The notes: a model not told the origin generated them from the letters alone. Shown: positions 12,001 through 23,788, counted from the first letter of the stretch. The stretch: 64,000 nt of DNA from Zeus faber (GCA_960531495.1 OY482866.1:7760207-7824206); one strand, 5' to 3'. Made by a program: numbers and translations.

Positions 12001-15000
12001 TGTGCGTGTGTATAAACACTAGTATAAATAAGTGTGTGTGTGTGTGTGTTGACCCTTATATTTTTGAAAATGAATAGAATATCTCAGCCAAATGCACCAA
12101 AATAATCCTGTGAGACTTATCAGTTCCTCCCTTTTTCTGTCCACCAGCTCCTCGCATCCCTACAGATAAGAGGATCTTCACAACCAGCCACACACCAAGC
12201 TGCGTTTTCCAGGAGGTGGACGAGAGGTAATGAAAATGATTGCAATAGGCTCAAATAACTGTGATTATGTAATGATTGCGGTAGCTCTACATTTTGACAC
12301 AATTAAGTTGGGGTTTTTTTTAACACGGCATTTTCGCGAAGGTGTATCTTTGGTACATCTCTGCTATTGCTGCAAAATACTATACTCTGTTAATACTCTA
12401 TACTAGGAATATTTTATAGTAGTTCTGAATATAGCTGCATTCAAAACTTAAAACCTAGTTTTTATTCTAACTGGTCATGAAGACTCACAACACATTGCTT
12501 AAATAACTCAGCTCTTCCTGAACATCACAGGAGCTGGGCTAGTTGAACCCCTCTGCAGCCTTGCATTGAACTAACACAGTTAGCACGCAGAACTGGAGTG
12601 TCCCTTTCACTACACGCCTTGAGTCTTTCATTGTGGTTTTAAATATAAGAATGTAAATTCATATGGATTAAAATGTAAAACCTTTAACATTTGCGCAGGG
12701 CGGTGCCGCTGCTGGGCTATCTGCCCCAGGACCTGGTGGGAACTGCCATGCTGCTCTACATCCATCCTGAAGACAGGCCCATCATGGTGGCTATCCACAA
12801 GAAGAGTGAGTCCACATTCCTCTTTAGCATCTGTACCACCTCTTCAACCTCTGTTTACACTCGCCTTGAATACAGTATCATGAAACTGTTTGATTTGTGA
12901 TCCCCAGTTCTCCAGTTCGCGGGCCAGCCCTTTGACCACTCCCCTCTAAGAATGTGCACTCGCAACGGAGAGTACCTGACCATCGACACCAGCTGGTCAT
13001 CTTTCGTCAACCCCTGGAGCCGCAAGGTCACCTTCATCGTGGGGCGGCACAAAGTCAGAATGTGAGTTGGTGTTCACTGTCATTGAAGAAGAAAAACAGG
13101 TTTTCATTGCAATTAGAGAACCACATATGCAAATTCCACCCCCCCCTGAAATTCTTTCAGTGCCCCCAGGGGGCCACAGATGCCAGTTTGGGAACCCTTT
13201 AATCCAAAACAATTTACTCTTAACACAGTTATCAGTAGTCGTCCAAATGAATGTTCCAGTAATTGTTAGCAGAGCTTTAGAAAACTGCCAAACTGCCAAG
13301 TCACATAGTATCTCTATCCAGTTGTCTGTCAACATGCGTATCTTGCTAAAAACGGGTGCTATTTTCAGACACCCAGGGAGAGAGAGATTCGAAATGTCTG
13401 TATTCAATTCTTAAAAAAAAAAAAATCAAATCACCAAGCGAAAATCACCGCAAGAAATTACTAAGTGAATCATCAAGGCCCTTTGTCTGGTTTGGTCTCT
13501 ATGCAGGACAGCTGTCTAACTTCTGGAAATGGACTAAACAATTGTTCTCCATTCAGTGAACTTAACCAGTAGCAACAAGACAAACAAACAGACAGATGGA
13601 TAGTTAAAACAGAAAGGGGCTTCAGCTGCATATCTTCAATCCTCTGGTCCCTGTCTCTCTCTCCAGGAGCCCCCTGAACGAGGACGTGTTCACCATGCCA
13701 CGGGGCTGCGAGAGCCGGCTCACCACACCGGATATTGTGCAGCTGAGCGAGCAGATCCACCGGCTCCTGGTGCAGCCGGTGCACAGCAGCGGCTCGCAGG
13801 GCTACAGCTCGCTGGGCTCTAACGGCTCGCGGGGTTCACGCCGCTCGCACCAGCAGCGCCTCAGCGCCTCGTCCAGCGACAGCAACAGCCCGCCGGCCGA
13901 GGACACCGTCGCCCGACACAAACCTGTAAGTGGACCTGTAAGTGGACCTGTAAGTTTCTTTGTCGCCCCGCCAACGGGGCGACAAAGAAAAACAACTCCA
14001 TTTATCTGTACCCCAGAGATGTGGATTTGGAAAAATACAGTAAATGTAATGAAAAAGTGTCCAATTTATTAGTCAATTTTTATTTTGATATCAATAAAAA
14101 GGTTAATGAGTAAAATTGTGTTTTTATTATTTTTTATTTTTTGCTTCACCTGAGCAGTGACAATGATTTTCCCTCTATGATTGTGTTTATGGTTGTCGGG
14201 TCATGATATTCTCGTTCATGAGGATTTCAGTGTCTTTCACTTGCTGCACGGGCTTGGTGGACGGGCTCTCTGGTTGAGTGCAGATGTGTCCTGGCTCTTG
14301 ATTTGTGCTGTGTTTGTTGCAGATGACCTTCCAGCAGATCTGCAAGGACGTGCACATGGTCAAGACCAACGGGCAGCAGGTCTTCATCGAGTCCCGAAAC
14401 CGCCCGCCACCCAGGAAGCACGCGTACAGCACAGGTATGAGGCCGTGGCGCCAGGGCGCTAAGTCGGTCCCACTTATGCAATAAACCTAAAGATTAACTA
14501 CAAATAGGAAATAAATGGCTATATACAATATACTGTACCTAATGATAAAAATTGACAGTAAATATAAACCTAAAATTATATTTAAAAAAAATTCAGATAA
14601 ATAAATAACTAAACCTAAGAAAGGAACTATTTGTCAATACACATAAAAATAACTAGAAGATAGAAAAATCTAGAAATATACAATTAACATAATAATTAAC
14701 AATAAGAATGAACTTGAACAAAAACAAATAGACAATACATATAAACTATAAATTGACAAATAATATAAATAAATATACCTAAATAATAGAAAAATACAAG
14801 ATTTTGGCAATATACAATAAACTTAATGATGAATAAGCTGGCGTTGCACAAAAGTGCCCAATTTGTTAGTGTATTTTTATTTTGATATGACTGAAAAGGT
14901 TCATGAGGAATATTTTATTGAGTTAAGGGGTAACTTAAGTAATTAAAACTTCAACTAATAGTGTTTTCTTCGCCGTCTCCAGGCGTGTCAAGCGGGTTCC

Positions 15001-18000
15001 GGGCCGTGGGCAGCGACCCCATCAGCAGCCTGCTGGCCGACATGACGGGGCCCTCCAAGGCGCTGGTGCACACCCCGCTCCTCCCCAAAGAGCCACCCAC
15101 CGCCTACTCCTACCAGCAGATCAACTGCCTGGACAGCATCATACGGTGCGTTTCACCACATTTATTTATCCTTTTCCTAACTCTTTTTATATCTGATTGA
15201 GTCGATATTACATCAAATGATGACTCCTGAAATCCTGCCCCAGTCACCCAGCCCTACCTTTCAGATTCTCATCTCTGATCCCTCACACTGTTAAAACTAT
15301 GGCGAGAAGTTCCCAAACAAAGAATGTTGTCGGCGGGAAGCTCTGATCCATCCATACATCTAGATAACTGGATATTGTCCTTTCTCCCCGCAGGTACCTG
15401 GACAGCTGTAACATTCCCAACACGATTAAGAGGAAGTGCGGCTCGTCCTCCTGCACCTCTGACGACGACAAGCAGGAGGCTGGCAGAAACGACAAGAGCA
15501 AAGGTGTGTGCGCGTGTGTGTCAACGGTGCTGAACGGACATCTCGAGTCAGCCGCGACCAATAGCCGTCGTAACGTCATAGCAAAAAGATGTGTTGATGT
15601 TCTGTACATTATGTAACAGTGCATGGATAGCGTCAAACCAGAACATGTTAGAATGGCTAGAATGCACAATCTGCGTGGTATTTTCAGCAAAACTTCAAAA
15701 ACAGGTTTCTGAAATCCCTTTGAGAATGTGGTGACTTTTATGTGAATTTAATCTCATCAAAGGTATTTTTTCATCTTCTCTGCAGGTGTGTCAGTGAGTC
15801 GGGTGCGGGAGCCGTCCCCGCTGCCCCCCCTGGCCCTGGCCAGCAAGGCGGAGAGCGTTGCCTCGGTAACCTCCCAGTGCAGCTTCAGCAGCACCATTGT
15901 ACACGTGGGCGACAAGAAGCCACCCGAGTCAGGTGGGCGTGGCCTCCACATCCTCCCCCCCCGTCGGCGTTTTTGTTAAAAGTCCTAAATGTTAGAATTC
16001 GACTTAGAATTCAGTCTCATAACCTTGCTCCCTTTGCTCCCTCCACAGACATCATCATGGAGGAGGCCCCGCCCACTCCTACATTGGTCCCTCCTGCCAC
16101 CACGCCCACTCTGCCCACCACCCTCACCCCGTCCCCTCCTCCACCCCCGCCTCTCCTAGCCGCCTCCATCCAGCCGGAGAGAGACGGGCGGAGAAGCACG
16201 TGCGGAGGAGGCGCAGGGCGCCTGGGCCTGACCAAGGAGGTGCTGTCGGCCCACACCCAGCAGGAGGAGCAGGCCTTCCTGGACCGCTTCAAGGACCTGA
16301 GCAAACTGCGCGTCTTTGACCCCACCGCCTCCTCCACGGTGCGCTGCCATGCCACTGCCACCAACCCCCTGTCCAGAGGTACAGACCATTTTGTGGAAAA
16401 CAATCATCCGCATCATTCATTCCTCACATGCATTCTGAGGTTAAAGGGCTGCTCCTTTTAACCAGTGAAGTTGTAGATCTAGTTTTTCCTCTTATACCGT
16501 TTTTACACCAAAATTAGCAAGTATACCCAGGTTTTTTTTAAACCGGGGTAAACCCACTTAAAATAGGTGATTGACGCCTTTCCCATTGCCAGTAGACAAG
16601 TAACTTCTAATTTTGGATTCTAAATCGTATATGAAATGATTGAATGGTACTCTGATATTCCTGCCTATTTACGCGCCACGGTCCGCACCAAACTTCATCA
16701 CGCCGGTAAAGAGACGAAAATAAGGGTGTCTACCTGAGTGACGTGTTGCCATCACAGACGATCTGTACCTGAGCCGTTTAATACCTGTGACTATTGCAGA
16801 GTGATTTTTCACGGGAATGAAACCTACATGTAAGCTTTCCCACTAATGACAACTGCCAGATGTTAGCGGGTGTTACCGGATTATTGGTGTCGTGGAAAAA
16901 TTGTATTATTAAAGGCACCCTCTCATCTTCCCTCCTCAGGCATCCGGTGTTCCCGTGACTACCCGGCTGCAGGGGGCAGCACCGGCCACAGGCGTGGCCG
17001 TGGGGGGAAGAGGGTGAAGCACCAGGAGACATCGGACCAACACAGCTCCATGGACCTGGGTGGATGCCTCCGTGACCCGGTGGGCAGCGGGGCGGGCCCC
17101 CTGCCCCTCAACATGCCCCTGGGGGCCCCGACCAACTCCTCCTCCTGGCCCACCTCCGTGGGTTCCCAGGCCAGCATCCCCTCGGTGCCCTTCCCCCCCG
17201 GCATGCTCCCCATTTACCCCATATACCCCCCCATCCCACAGCCCATCCCGGACCCCTCCCGCTTCCCCGCCGGCCCTATGGTGCCCCCGATGATGGCGCT
17301 GGTGCTGCCCAACTACATGTTCCCCCAGATAGGGACGCCCATAGCTCAGCCTGGCCCCAACCCTGTGCCCTTCTACAACCCCAACTTCCCCTACGCCAGC
17401 GCCCCCCCGGCGGAGCCCATGACCCCCATCATCTCTACCGTGGTCCCCCGCGCCCCTTCACGCAGCAGCACCCCCCAGTCCTGCAGCCAGACCCCCGCCG
17501 ACCGCGAGGGCGCCGAGTCGCCGCTCTTTCAGTCTCGCTGCTCATCGCCCCTCAACCTGCTGCAGCTGGAGGAGTCGCCTAGCAACCGCTTGGAGGTTGC
17601 TACAGCGCTGGCAGCTTCGCAACAGCCCACACCCCCTGTGCAAGGGGGCGGGGCCACATGCCAAAGCTCAGCCAATCAGAGGAGCTCCACCAATACCTCT
17701 AAGGAAAATGAAAACGTGAGCAGGGTCTTACAATTTATACCTGTACATATAAGAATATCTTGAATAATAACTAAGTAAAGAAAGCATCATATTTGAATTA
17801 AAATTAATGTTAATGATTATGGTTGTTTGTGTCTTCCCCCAGGCTGAAGCCAATGAGTCCAATCAGGATGCCATGTCCACCTCCAGTGACCTGCTGGACC
17901 TCCTGCTCCAGGAGGACTCCCGCTCGGGCACCGGGTCAGCCGGCTCGGGGTCCTCAGGGACCCGCTCCTCGGGGTCCGGCTCCGGCTCCAACGGCTGCAG

Positions 18001-19074
18001 CTCCTCCGGCACCAGCGGCACCCGTAAATAGACAAACTCCCTCCCGTTTCACCTCCAGTCTCACTTAGTACAATCTTGAAATCTTAAAGCTAGACCCTGT
18101 TGACCTTTGACCGCTCTCCTGTCCCAGGGAGCAGCCAGAGCAGCCACACCAGCAAGTACTTTGGCAGCATCGACTCTTCAGAGAACGACCACTCCCGCAA
18201 GCAGCCTGCAGGGGCTGGCAGCAGCACCGGGGGCGACGGCGGCGAGGAGCAGTTCTTCAAGTGCGTCCTGCAGGACCCCATCTGGCTGCTGATGGCCAAC
18301 ACCGACGACAAGATCATGATGACCTACCAGCTCCCCGTCAGGTATGTTTCCTACCATCACTTTACCCAAGTTCCATCGCTTCACTTTGAGAAAAGAACTG
18401 ATATATAAAAGGTAGAAATCAGAATTTCAATTTTTTCGCCCCATACCTCATGTGATCGCAGTTGATATTTTTTTTCCTGATTCTCAAATCGAATTTACAT
18501 ACAGCCAATCAGATCATAGCATCACACTACGACCATATGAGGACGTTCCTCTCTAAACCATTTTAAGTTGGTACCCGTCACTCATGGATCACCATCACTT
18601 ATGAATATTAATGAGGCAGAGACCACGCCTAGTTCTGGAGGTGGTTGAGAGTCGTCATGGATAAAACTATAGAAAACATATTGGTCATTAACACATTTAC
18701 GAAATCCTGCTGAATGTTTTATAAAACCTGGAAGTAGTTTGAGATTATTTATTGCAGGGTCAAACTTCATCTCAGTCACATGATATTATGTCGGCTTCAT
18801 ATTGCCAGCTTTGTAGTGACCATGTCCCCCCCCCTCCCTCTCCGTGTGCCAGGGACATGGAAACGGTTCTGCGGGAGGACCGTGAGGCGCTGAGGGCCAT
18901 GCAGAAGCACCAGCCCCGCTTCAACGAGGAGCAGAAGAGGGAGCTGAGCCAGGTCCACCCCTGGATCCGCACCGGGCGCCTGCCCCGGGCCATCAACATC
19001 TCTGTGAGTAGTATAAAATGGGCTGCCTGTAATAAATGTAGATTGTGTGGGGGGGGGGGGGTTACACAGATTTG

Positions 19075-19112
<38 letters not shown>

Positions 19113-20049
19113 AGGAAATGTAAAACAAACCAAGAACTAAATACGGCAGTTGGCACAGCCCCTGGTCTGAGTGAGTTGAAGCGGAGTGTTCCCCCTGGTG
19201 GCCACAGACATTCATTACTGTGAGAATGGTCACGTAGCCAACAGGTGGCAGTGTCACGACGTGGTTTCCTACGAGGATACAAAGTCATGTCAGCTACCAT
19301 CCAGCCCCCTCTGAGGGCACATTTTAAATAATAATAAATGTGGGGGGGGGGAATTTTACAAAAAAACGAAGATGAACAATAAACCTTAATGACAAGAGTA
19401 CGGACCGAGAGTGGAATTATCAAGTGTCTTTACGTTCCCCTCGTCAGCACAAGTTAAAGGACCATACAGGTGTCCTTTAACTTGTGCTGACGAGGGGAAC
19501 GTAAAGACACTTGAATACCTCTGACCGTTTTCCTAATGATAGCTCACATTTTTGGATTCTTAAAGCAAGATTGTCTCTCTCTCTTCAGGCTTTGGGGAAA
19601 TTAGAGCTATGGCACAAACTGACTTGGGCTGAAACTCAATTTGACACCTCTACGGTCCTTTAAGGTTGAGGGGGAGTTTGCGTCTCTCGAAAGATAATAT
19701 CAAAATCTAATCTTCTCTCTCTCTCTCTCTCTCTCTCGCCCCTCCCCAGGCCTGTACAGGCTGCAAGTGTCCCCCTGTGGTGCCCCCCGCCACGCCCTTC
19801 GACGTGGAGATTCACGAGATGGAGCTGTGCGGCGTGCTGCCCACACACGAGGGCGCCACCGAGGCAAAGAAAGCCCCGGCAGACACCGCCATGGACCAGT
19901 CCCACCCCGAGGAGGAGGAGGAGGGGGAGGAGGAGGAGCGGGAGGCGGCCAAGCCCGGCGTCGGCCAAGACGACCAGGAAATGGCGACGGAGGCGCAGGA
20001 AGTGAGCTCGCCGGCCGATGGGACAAAGCGCGTCAGGGACGGAGTGTGA
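9038..20049 (+). CDS. per1: Period circadian regulator 1 (per1), complete, 19 coding exons
   Basis: This is the negative-limb clock repressor that binds cryptochromes and CK1 and inhibits CLOCK/BMAL1 in the nucleus. Exons: 9038-9444, 10528-10781, 10875-10996, 11127-11328, 11635-11832, 12148-12226, 12699-12805, 12908-13061, 13667-13925, 14323-14434, 14983-15145, 15394-15503, 15786-15932, 16049-16378, 16940-17715, 17843-18023, 18128-18341, 18853-19003, 19750-20049. All have GT-AG borders and sum to 4,266 nt (1,421 residues; human PER1 is about 1,290). Seen: TSGCSS beta-TrCP degron (165-170); helical/NES-like [10 protein letters not shown] region (about 185-220); PAS-A (about 262-330); PAS-B plus PAC (about 395-507); CK1/FASP serines [14 protein letters not shown] (745-758); [17 protein letters not shown] coactivator-like motif; CRY-binding end with [13 protein letters not shown] and the ACTGCK zinc cysteines (1324, 1327). 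An in-frame stop at 8996 fixes the start. The [13 protein letters not shown] and C-terminal matches favour per1 over per2/per3; per1a or per1b is unresolved. Confidence 0.93.
9621..9737 (+). repeat. Two-copy ~57-bp tandem duplication in per1 intron 1
   Basis: Two imperfect copies (about 9621-9676 and 9681-9737) share GATGCTGCGTTCCA-like starts and TGTAATTCGTGT-like cores. A CACGTG E-box at 9677-9682 falls at their junction. The unit resembles dispersed fish repeats, so it may be a transposon remnant. Confidence 0.7.
11903..12001. repeat. Dispersed fish repeat fragment in per1 intron 5
   Basis: The sequence is built from GTACTTGAAGTACTTGAA-like phrases, a pattern common as a dispersed element in teleost genomes. 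A similar phrase occurs at about 45885-45930. The family is not identified. Confidence 0.4.
13921..13990 (+). promoter_or_regulatory. per1: Tandem splice donors plus perfect hairpin at per1 exon 9 end
   Basis: A 12-bp unit CCTGTAAGTGGA occurs twice and is followed by CCTGTAAGT, giving three GTAAGT donors at 13926, 13938 and 13950. Using the second or third donor adds 4 or 8 codons ([12 protein letters not shown]) and stays in frame with exon 10 at 14323. Immediately after, 13955-13970 and 13975-13990 are perfect 16-bp inverted arms around a CCAA loop. A GC-rich stem here could affect recognition of the third donor. Confidence 0.85.
19074..19109. repeat. (TGCG)n alternating purine-pyrimidine tract in per1 intron 18
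   Basis: About nine TGCG units follow a G11 run. Strict purine-pyrimidine alternation with high GC makes this a candidate Z-DNA-forming tract. The ORFs through it are repeat artefacts. Confidence 0.85.
19420..19514. repeat. Perfect 43-bp inverted repeat (9-bp loop) in per1 intron 18
   Basis: Positions 19420-19462 are exactly the reverse complement of 19472-19514, with the 9-base loop 19463-19471. The arm begins TCAAGTGTCTTTACG. Transcribed within the per1 pre-mRNA it would fold into an uninterrupted 43-bp hairpin. Confidence 0.97.
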
Positions 20050-20735
20050 CGGGACGACGACGTCAGATGAACGACGATGAAGATGCACCTTGCTGCTTTG
20101 AACAGGAGGGGGGGGGGCGCGCTCAGCTCAGTTTTCCCTGTGCCGAGTGGAACCCCTCCCCCCTCGTCGGCCATGCTGGGGGGGGTGGGACAGGCCCTGA
20201 GGTCGCCCTTCTCCCAAACACCCCGACGACACGCAAAGCACCTTGTACAATGGAGATGCCTCTGAAGGCAACGGTGCGATGATTTTTAAAATGGAGGACG
20301 GTGCAACGCCGAGTGTGTCAGAGTCCAAGTTGGGACGTTCCCCCAATCAGCGATTGTGTTTCCTGTTCCCCCAGAACAATCAGAATGGAAACACTTAAGT
20401 TATCTTTTTGTTGTTGTGGGGGTTTTTTTTGTTTTGTTTTTTATACATAAAAAAAAAAAAATCTTAAGTTTACCTTCACCTGTACATTGAGAATCATGTT
20501 GACTTTATTTTGTAAGCATTGTATATTTTTATACTTTCTGTCTGTACATACAGTTGTTGGGAGGGGGGGGGGGGGGGCGTCACGTAGGTTAGAACCGAGA
20601 AGTGAAATGGTGACGTGTAAATAGGAATTGTTTTTCCCGCGGAAGGAGGAAAAACACAATCCGGCGACCACCTCTGCGTAAAAGACGGAGCTCTCCTTTC
20701 TTTCTTTCTGGCCGCACGACACCGTCCAGGCATCG

Positions 20736-21040
20736 GAACACGGGACGACGGGGCGCGGAACCCACCCCCGCAGGGGACGGTGGCGGTTTCCCCTCCGGCC
20801 GGGCATTAAACATTAAAGGACGTCCGCGCGACGAGGCGCCGTTCTCTGGACGCGCCCCAGCGGACGGAGCGACGGATCAAGAAGAGGAGAACAGAGGCGG
20901 AACGCGGGTCTTTCCCGGCGCCTCCAGAATCTGGACCGTTCCCCGTGGTTTGACGAGGTGCTGAACCCGCGCGGGACCCGTGGAGGTTTTTCTCCCGCCG
21001 CCCGGGCATTAAACACTAAATGTCGTCCGTGCGAAGAGAC
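20736..21040 (+). repeat. Imperfect ~110-bp direct duplication in the per1 3' UTR
   Basis: Two related GC-rich segments, about 20736-20845 and 20950-21040, both end in a GGGCATTAAACA(T/C)TAAA phrase (around 20801 and 21004) followed by a CGTCCG(C/T)GCGA-like stretch. Each carries an ATTAAA hexamer that could act as an alternative polyadenylation signal. Confidence 0.65.
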
Positions 21041-21237
21041 TGAAGAGGAGAAAGGAGAACACGGGGCGCCGAGAGCCTGGACTTGTTTCCTTGAGTATAT
21101 TTTCCCTCCCCGCACCCTCTTCCTGTGGCACTGTTACCGGTTGTGTGGAATCCTCTATTTGTAAATGGCGTCTGTCGTGGTGTGTCCGTAGCGACAGTTT
21201 CTAAATATTTTTGTGAAATTCTTTGTACAAAAAAGCA

Positions 21238-21243
21238 AATAAA
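21238..21243 (+). terminator. per1: per1 polyadenylation signal AATAAA
   Basis: Canonical AATAAA followed within 20-45 bases by TG/T-rich sequence (GTGCGTTGTTTTTATTTT), a good downstream element. It lies about 1.19 kb after the stop codon. Confidence 0.75.
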
Positions 21244-21884
21244 ATTGACTTGGAAATGTTTCCAGATGTGCGTTGTTTTTATTTTATTCTCGTGTTTTAA
21301 AAACAATTTGGAAAGCAACACGGATGTGACACCAAGTCCAGCAATTAGACGGTCCCGTTCGACGCAATCGTCGAATAAAACTCTGCGAGCAAACATTTAC
21401 GTTCCCCCTCACGATTTGTTTTTATCGCATTGTTCCTCCCGTGCCGTCTATTGTGGTGGAAGGTTGTTTTTCGCAGCATTCGGACCTGGCAGAGGAGGAA
21501 GAAGAGGGAGAGAGAGAGCGTCCAGACAGCCTTACTTCACCACATCTCCCTTTTATACTCGCTGCGGTTTCCACCCCGGGCTGCTGCCCGCGGCTTAAAA
21601 AAGACAAGGAATGGCCTCATTTGGAGGAGGGGAAGAAAAAAACAAAAAAACAAAAACGCAGGCACAAAGTTCACGTGAGTTCATGTTTTGGGATTCTGAT
21701 CAGAACGGCGATTGGGGGTTTCACGGTATTCCAGCCTCCCGCTGGTAACGAGCTGTTTTTATTCAAGACTGGATTGCTGTACAGAGCTTTAAAAAGGAAA
21801 AAATTGAGTTATTGGATAAATGGGATGGTGGCTGTGTTTGAAACGTCTCAATAAGGTTTTTCAAAAAAAATAGGAACCCAATGT

Positions 21885-22306
21885 TTCAAAATGATCACAC
21901 CTGCCTAATATTGTGTAGCTCCCCCTAGGTGCTACATGTCAAAGTAACATCCACATGAATGCCAGGACCACAGGTTTCCCAACAGAACATTGCCGAGAGC
22001 CTCACACTGCCTCTGCTGGCTTCTTCCCACAGTGTATCCCGGTGCCATCTCTTCCCCAGGTAAGCGAGGCACACACCTGGCCATCCACATGATGTAAAAG
22101 AAAACGTGATTCATCAGACCAGGCCACCTTCTTCCATCGCTCCGTGGTCCAGTTCTGATGCTCACCTGCCCATTGTAGGTGCTTTCGGAGGTGGACAGGG
22201 CTCAACACACACCGGTCTGCGGCTACGCAGCCCCATACGCAGCAAGCTGTGATGCCCTGTGTGTTCTGACACCTTTCTATCATAGCAGCATTAACTTTTT
22301 CAGTAA
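21885..22306 (-). mobile_element. Truncated Tc1/mariner transposon
   Basis: On the minus strand this encodes the C-terminal half of a Tc1 transposase, including the motif KVAWSDESRFLLHHVDG (about 22088-22138) and HLQWAGEHQNWT. It matches the copies at 52757-53484 and 61278-62148. Only part of the left terminal repeat remains, and the upstream coding half is cut off by the LINE fragment starting near 22307. Confidence 0.85.
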
Positions 22307-23170
22307 TTCCAGATTCAAGAGGTTTATTTGTCACATACATACTGTATACATACATGTATGCAGTGAAATGTCTTAGATTATGCACAATTGTTTCTAAACT
22401 TAACATAATAGCTAACCTAATTTCTACCGCACTAACTGATTCCTGAAACCTAACGCAGTTAGTGAATAGAAAAATAGAAATTGAAATAAAATGAGACTCA
22501 AAAAGATAATACAAAGTGGGGGTACAAAATTGAAGGGAATAGAGTTATGTATATGGGATAGGCCATTTGTACAGATATGTCCAGTACAGTGCATGTGAAT
22601 AAAGTGAGTATGGAGATATAGAGTACAGTATACAACAGTACGACACAGCGATACAGTATGCAGTACAGTATGCTACATACAGTACAGTAAGGCAGTGTGA
22701 GTGACTCAGTGCTTTTTGTTAGGACCCCTGGTGAGGTCAGCATTGACAGTCCTTATGGCTTGCGGGAAGAAACTCCGTCTCAGTCTCTCTGTTCCCGCTG
22801 TGTGACTGCAGAGGCGCTTGCCCGACCGCAGCAGCTGGAACAGTGCGTCGTTGGGGTGGTGAGGATCCTTCATGATCCTGCGGTCTCTGCGACTACACCT
22901 CCTGGTGTATAAGTCCTGCAGGGAGGGGAGGGTAGTTCCAGTGGTACGTTGGGCTGAACGCACCACCCTCTGCAGGGCCCGCCTGTCCTGAGCAGTACAG
23001 CTCCCAAACCAGGCAGTGATGTTTTCTGTCAGGATGCTTGAGGATCCTCGCCGAGGCCCTGAATTTCCTCAGCTGCTTGAGGTGGTAAAGACGCTGCCTC
23101 GCCTTTCTCACCAGAGTGTCTGTTTGTATAATCCATGTTAAGTCCTCCATCATGTGGACTCCTGCATGCA
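22307..23170 (-). mobile_element. 3' end of an L2/Rex-type LINE retrotransposon
   Basis: Read on minus, 23165-22700 encodes the tail of a reverse-transcriptase polyprotein: GVHMMEDLTW, then KARQRLYHLKQLRKF, then VRSAQRTTGTTLPSLQDLY and RIMKDPHHPNDALFQLL ending in LRRSFFPQAIRTVN. This order is typical of fish L2/Rex1-like elements. The 3' part (22700-22307) is noncoding. The copy is 5'-truncated and frameshifted. It abuts the Tc1 fragment, which suggests insertion into it. Confidence 0.8.
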
Positions 23171-23669
23171 CTGCTGCATGATGGTTGCAGGCAGGTGTGT
23201 GTTTGTTTTACTACTTGTGAGGACCGGTTTTAAAAAGTAAGCCAGGCCTTTGGGTGGCGGTGCATTGAAGTGGCCATGTTAAGTTCAACACGGGCACTCT
23301 GTCCATCAGGTCACACACACACACAGGAACACACTCATATACTTATGTATTCCATTTCACCAGCTGTTGAACACACACACACACACACACACAGCCACTG
23401 GATTCTGTGCATTGTATATGTTTCTGTTTTCGGATTCTGACACCGGATTCTGTTTTCCACTGCTCCCGATATTTTACTCAGCTGCCTCTTTCATTCCTTC
23501 TAATCTTTCTTTCCTTCCCACCCCACGCCTCCATCCATCCCCCCCTTTGACCACGCCACGCCACACCCCTCCCCTCTCCATCACCCACCTCTTCCCTTCT
23601 TCTCCTCTCTCCACACGCCCCCTTCTCTCCACGCCTCCGGCCTGCCCTCCCCGCTACACCTCCTCTTTT

Positions 23670-23717
<48 letters not shown>

Positions 23718-23788
23718 TCCCTTCCCTTTCCCTCCTTCCTCTCTCTTTACTTCCCCCCCGTCCTAACATCGCAGGGCGGCAGGACAGG
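23171..23788 (+). other. Presumed pcolce promoter/5' UTR region
   Basis: It holds short CA tracts (about 23312-23325 and 23372-23392) and a pyrimidine-rich stretch with (CT)n at about 23669-23713, ending 75 bases before the pcolce ATG. No TATA box or other diagnostic promoter element was recognised. Confidence 0.5.

Larger units (their letters stand above)
20050..21260 (+). other. per1: per1 3' UTR
   Basis: It extends from the TGA (20047-20049) to a canonical AATAAA at 21238-21243. It contains two Pumilio-type UGUANAUA matches (20543-20550 and 20616-20623) and a duplicated GC-rich segment around 20736-21040. No competing coding potential is credible. Confidence 0.75.

Noticed and set aside
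19420-19514. A microRNA gene
   Set aside because: A perfect 43-bp stem without bulges is unlike typical animal pre-miRNAs and I recognise no miRNA seed family; reported as an inverted repeat only.
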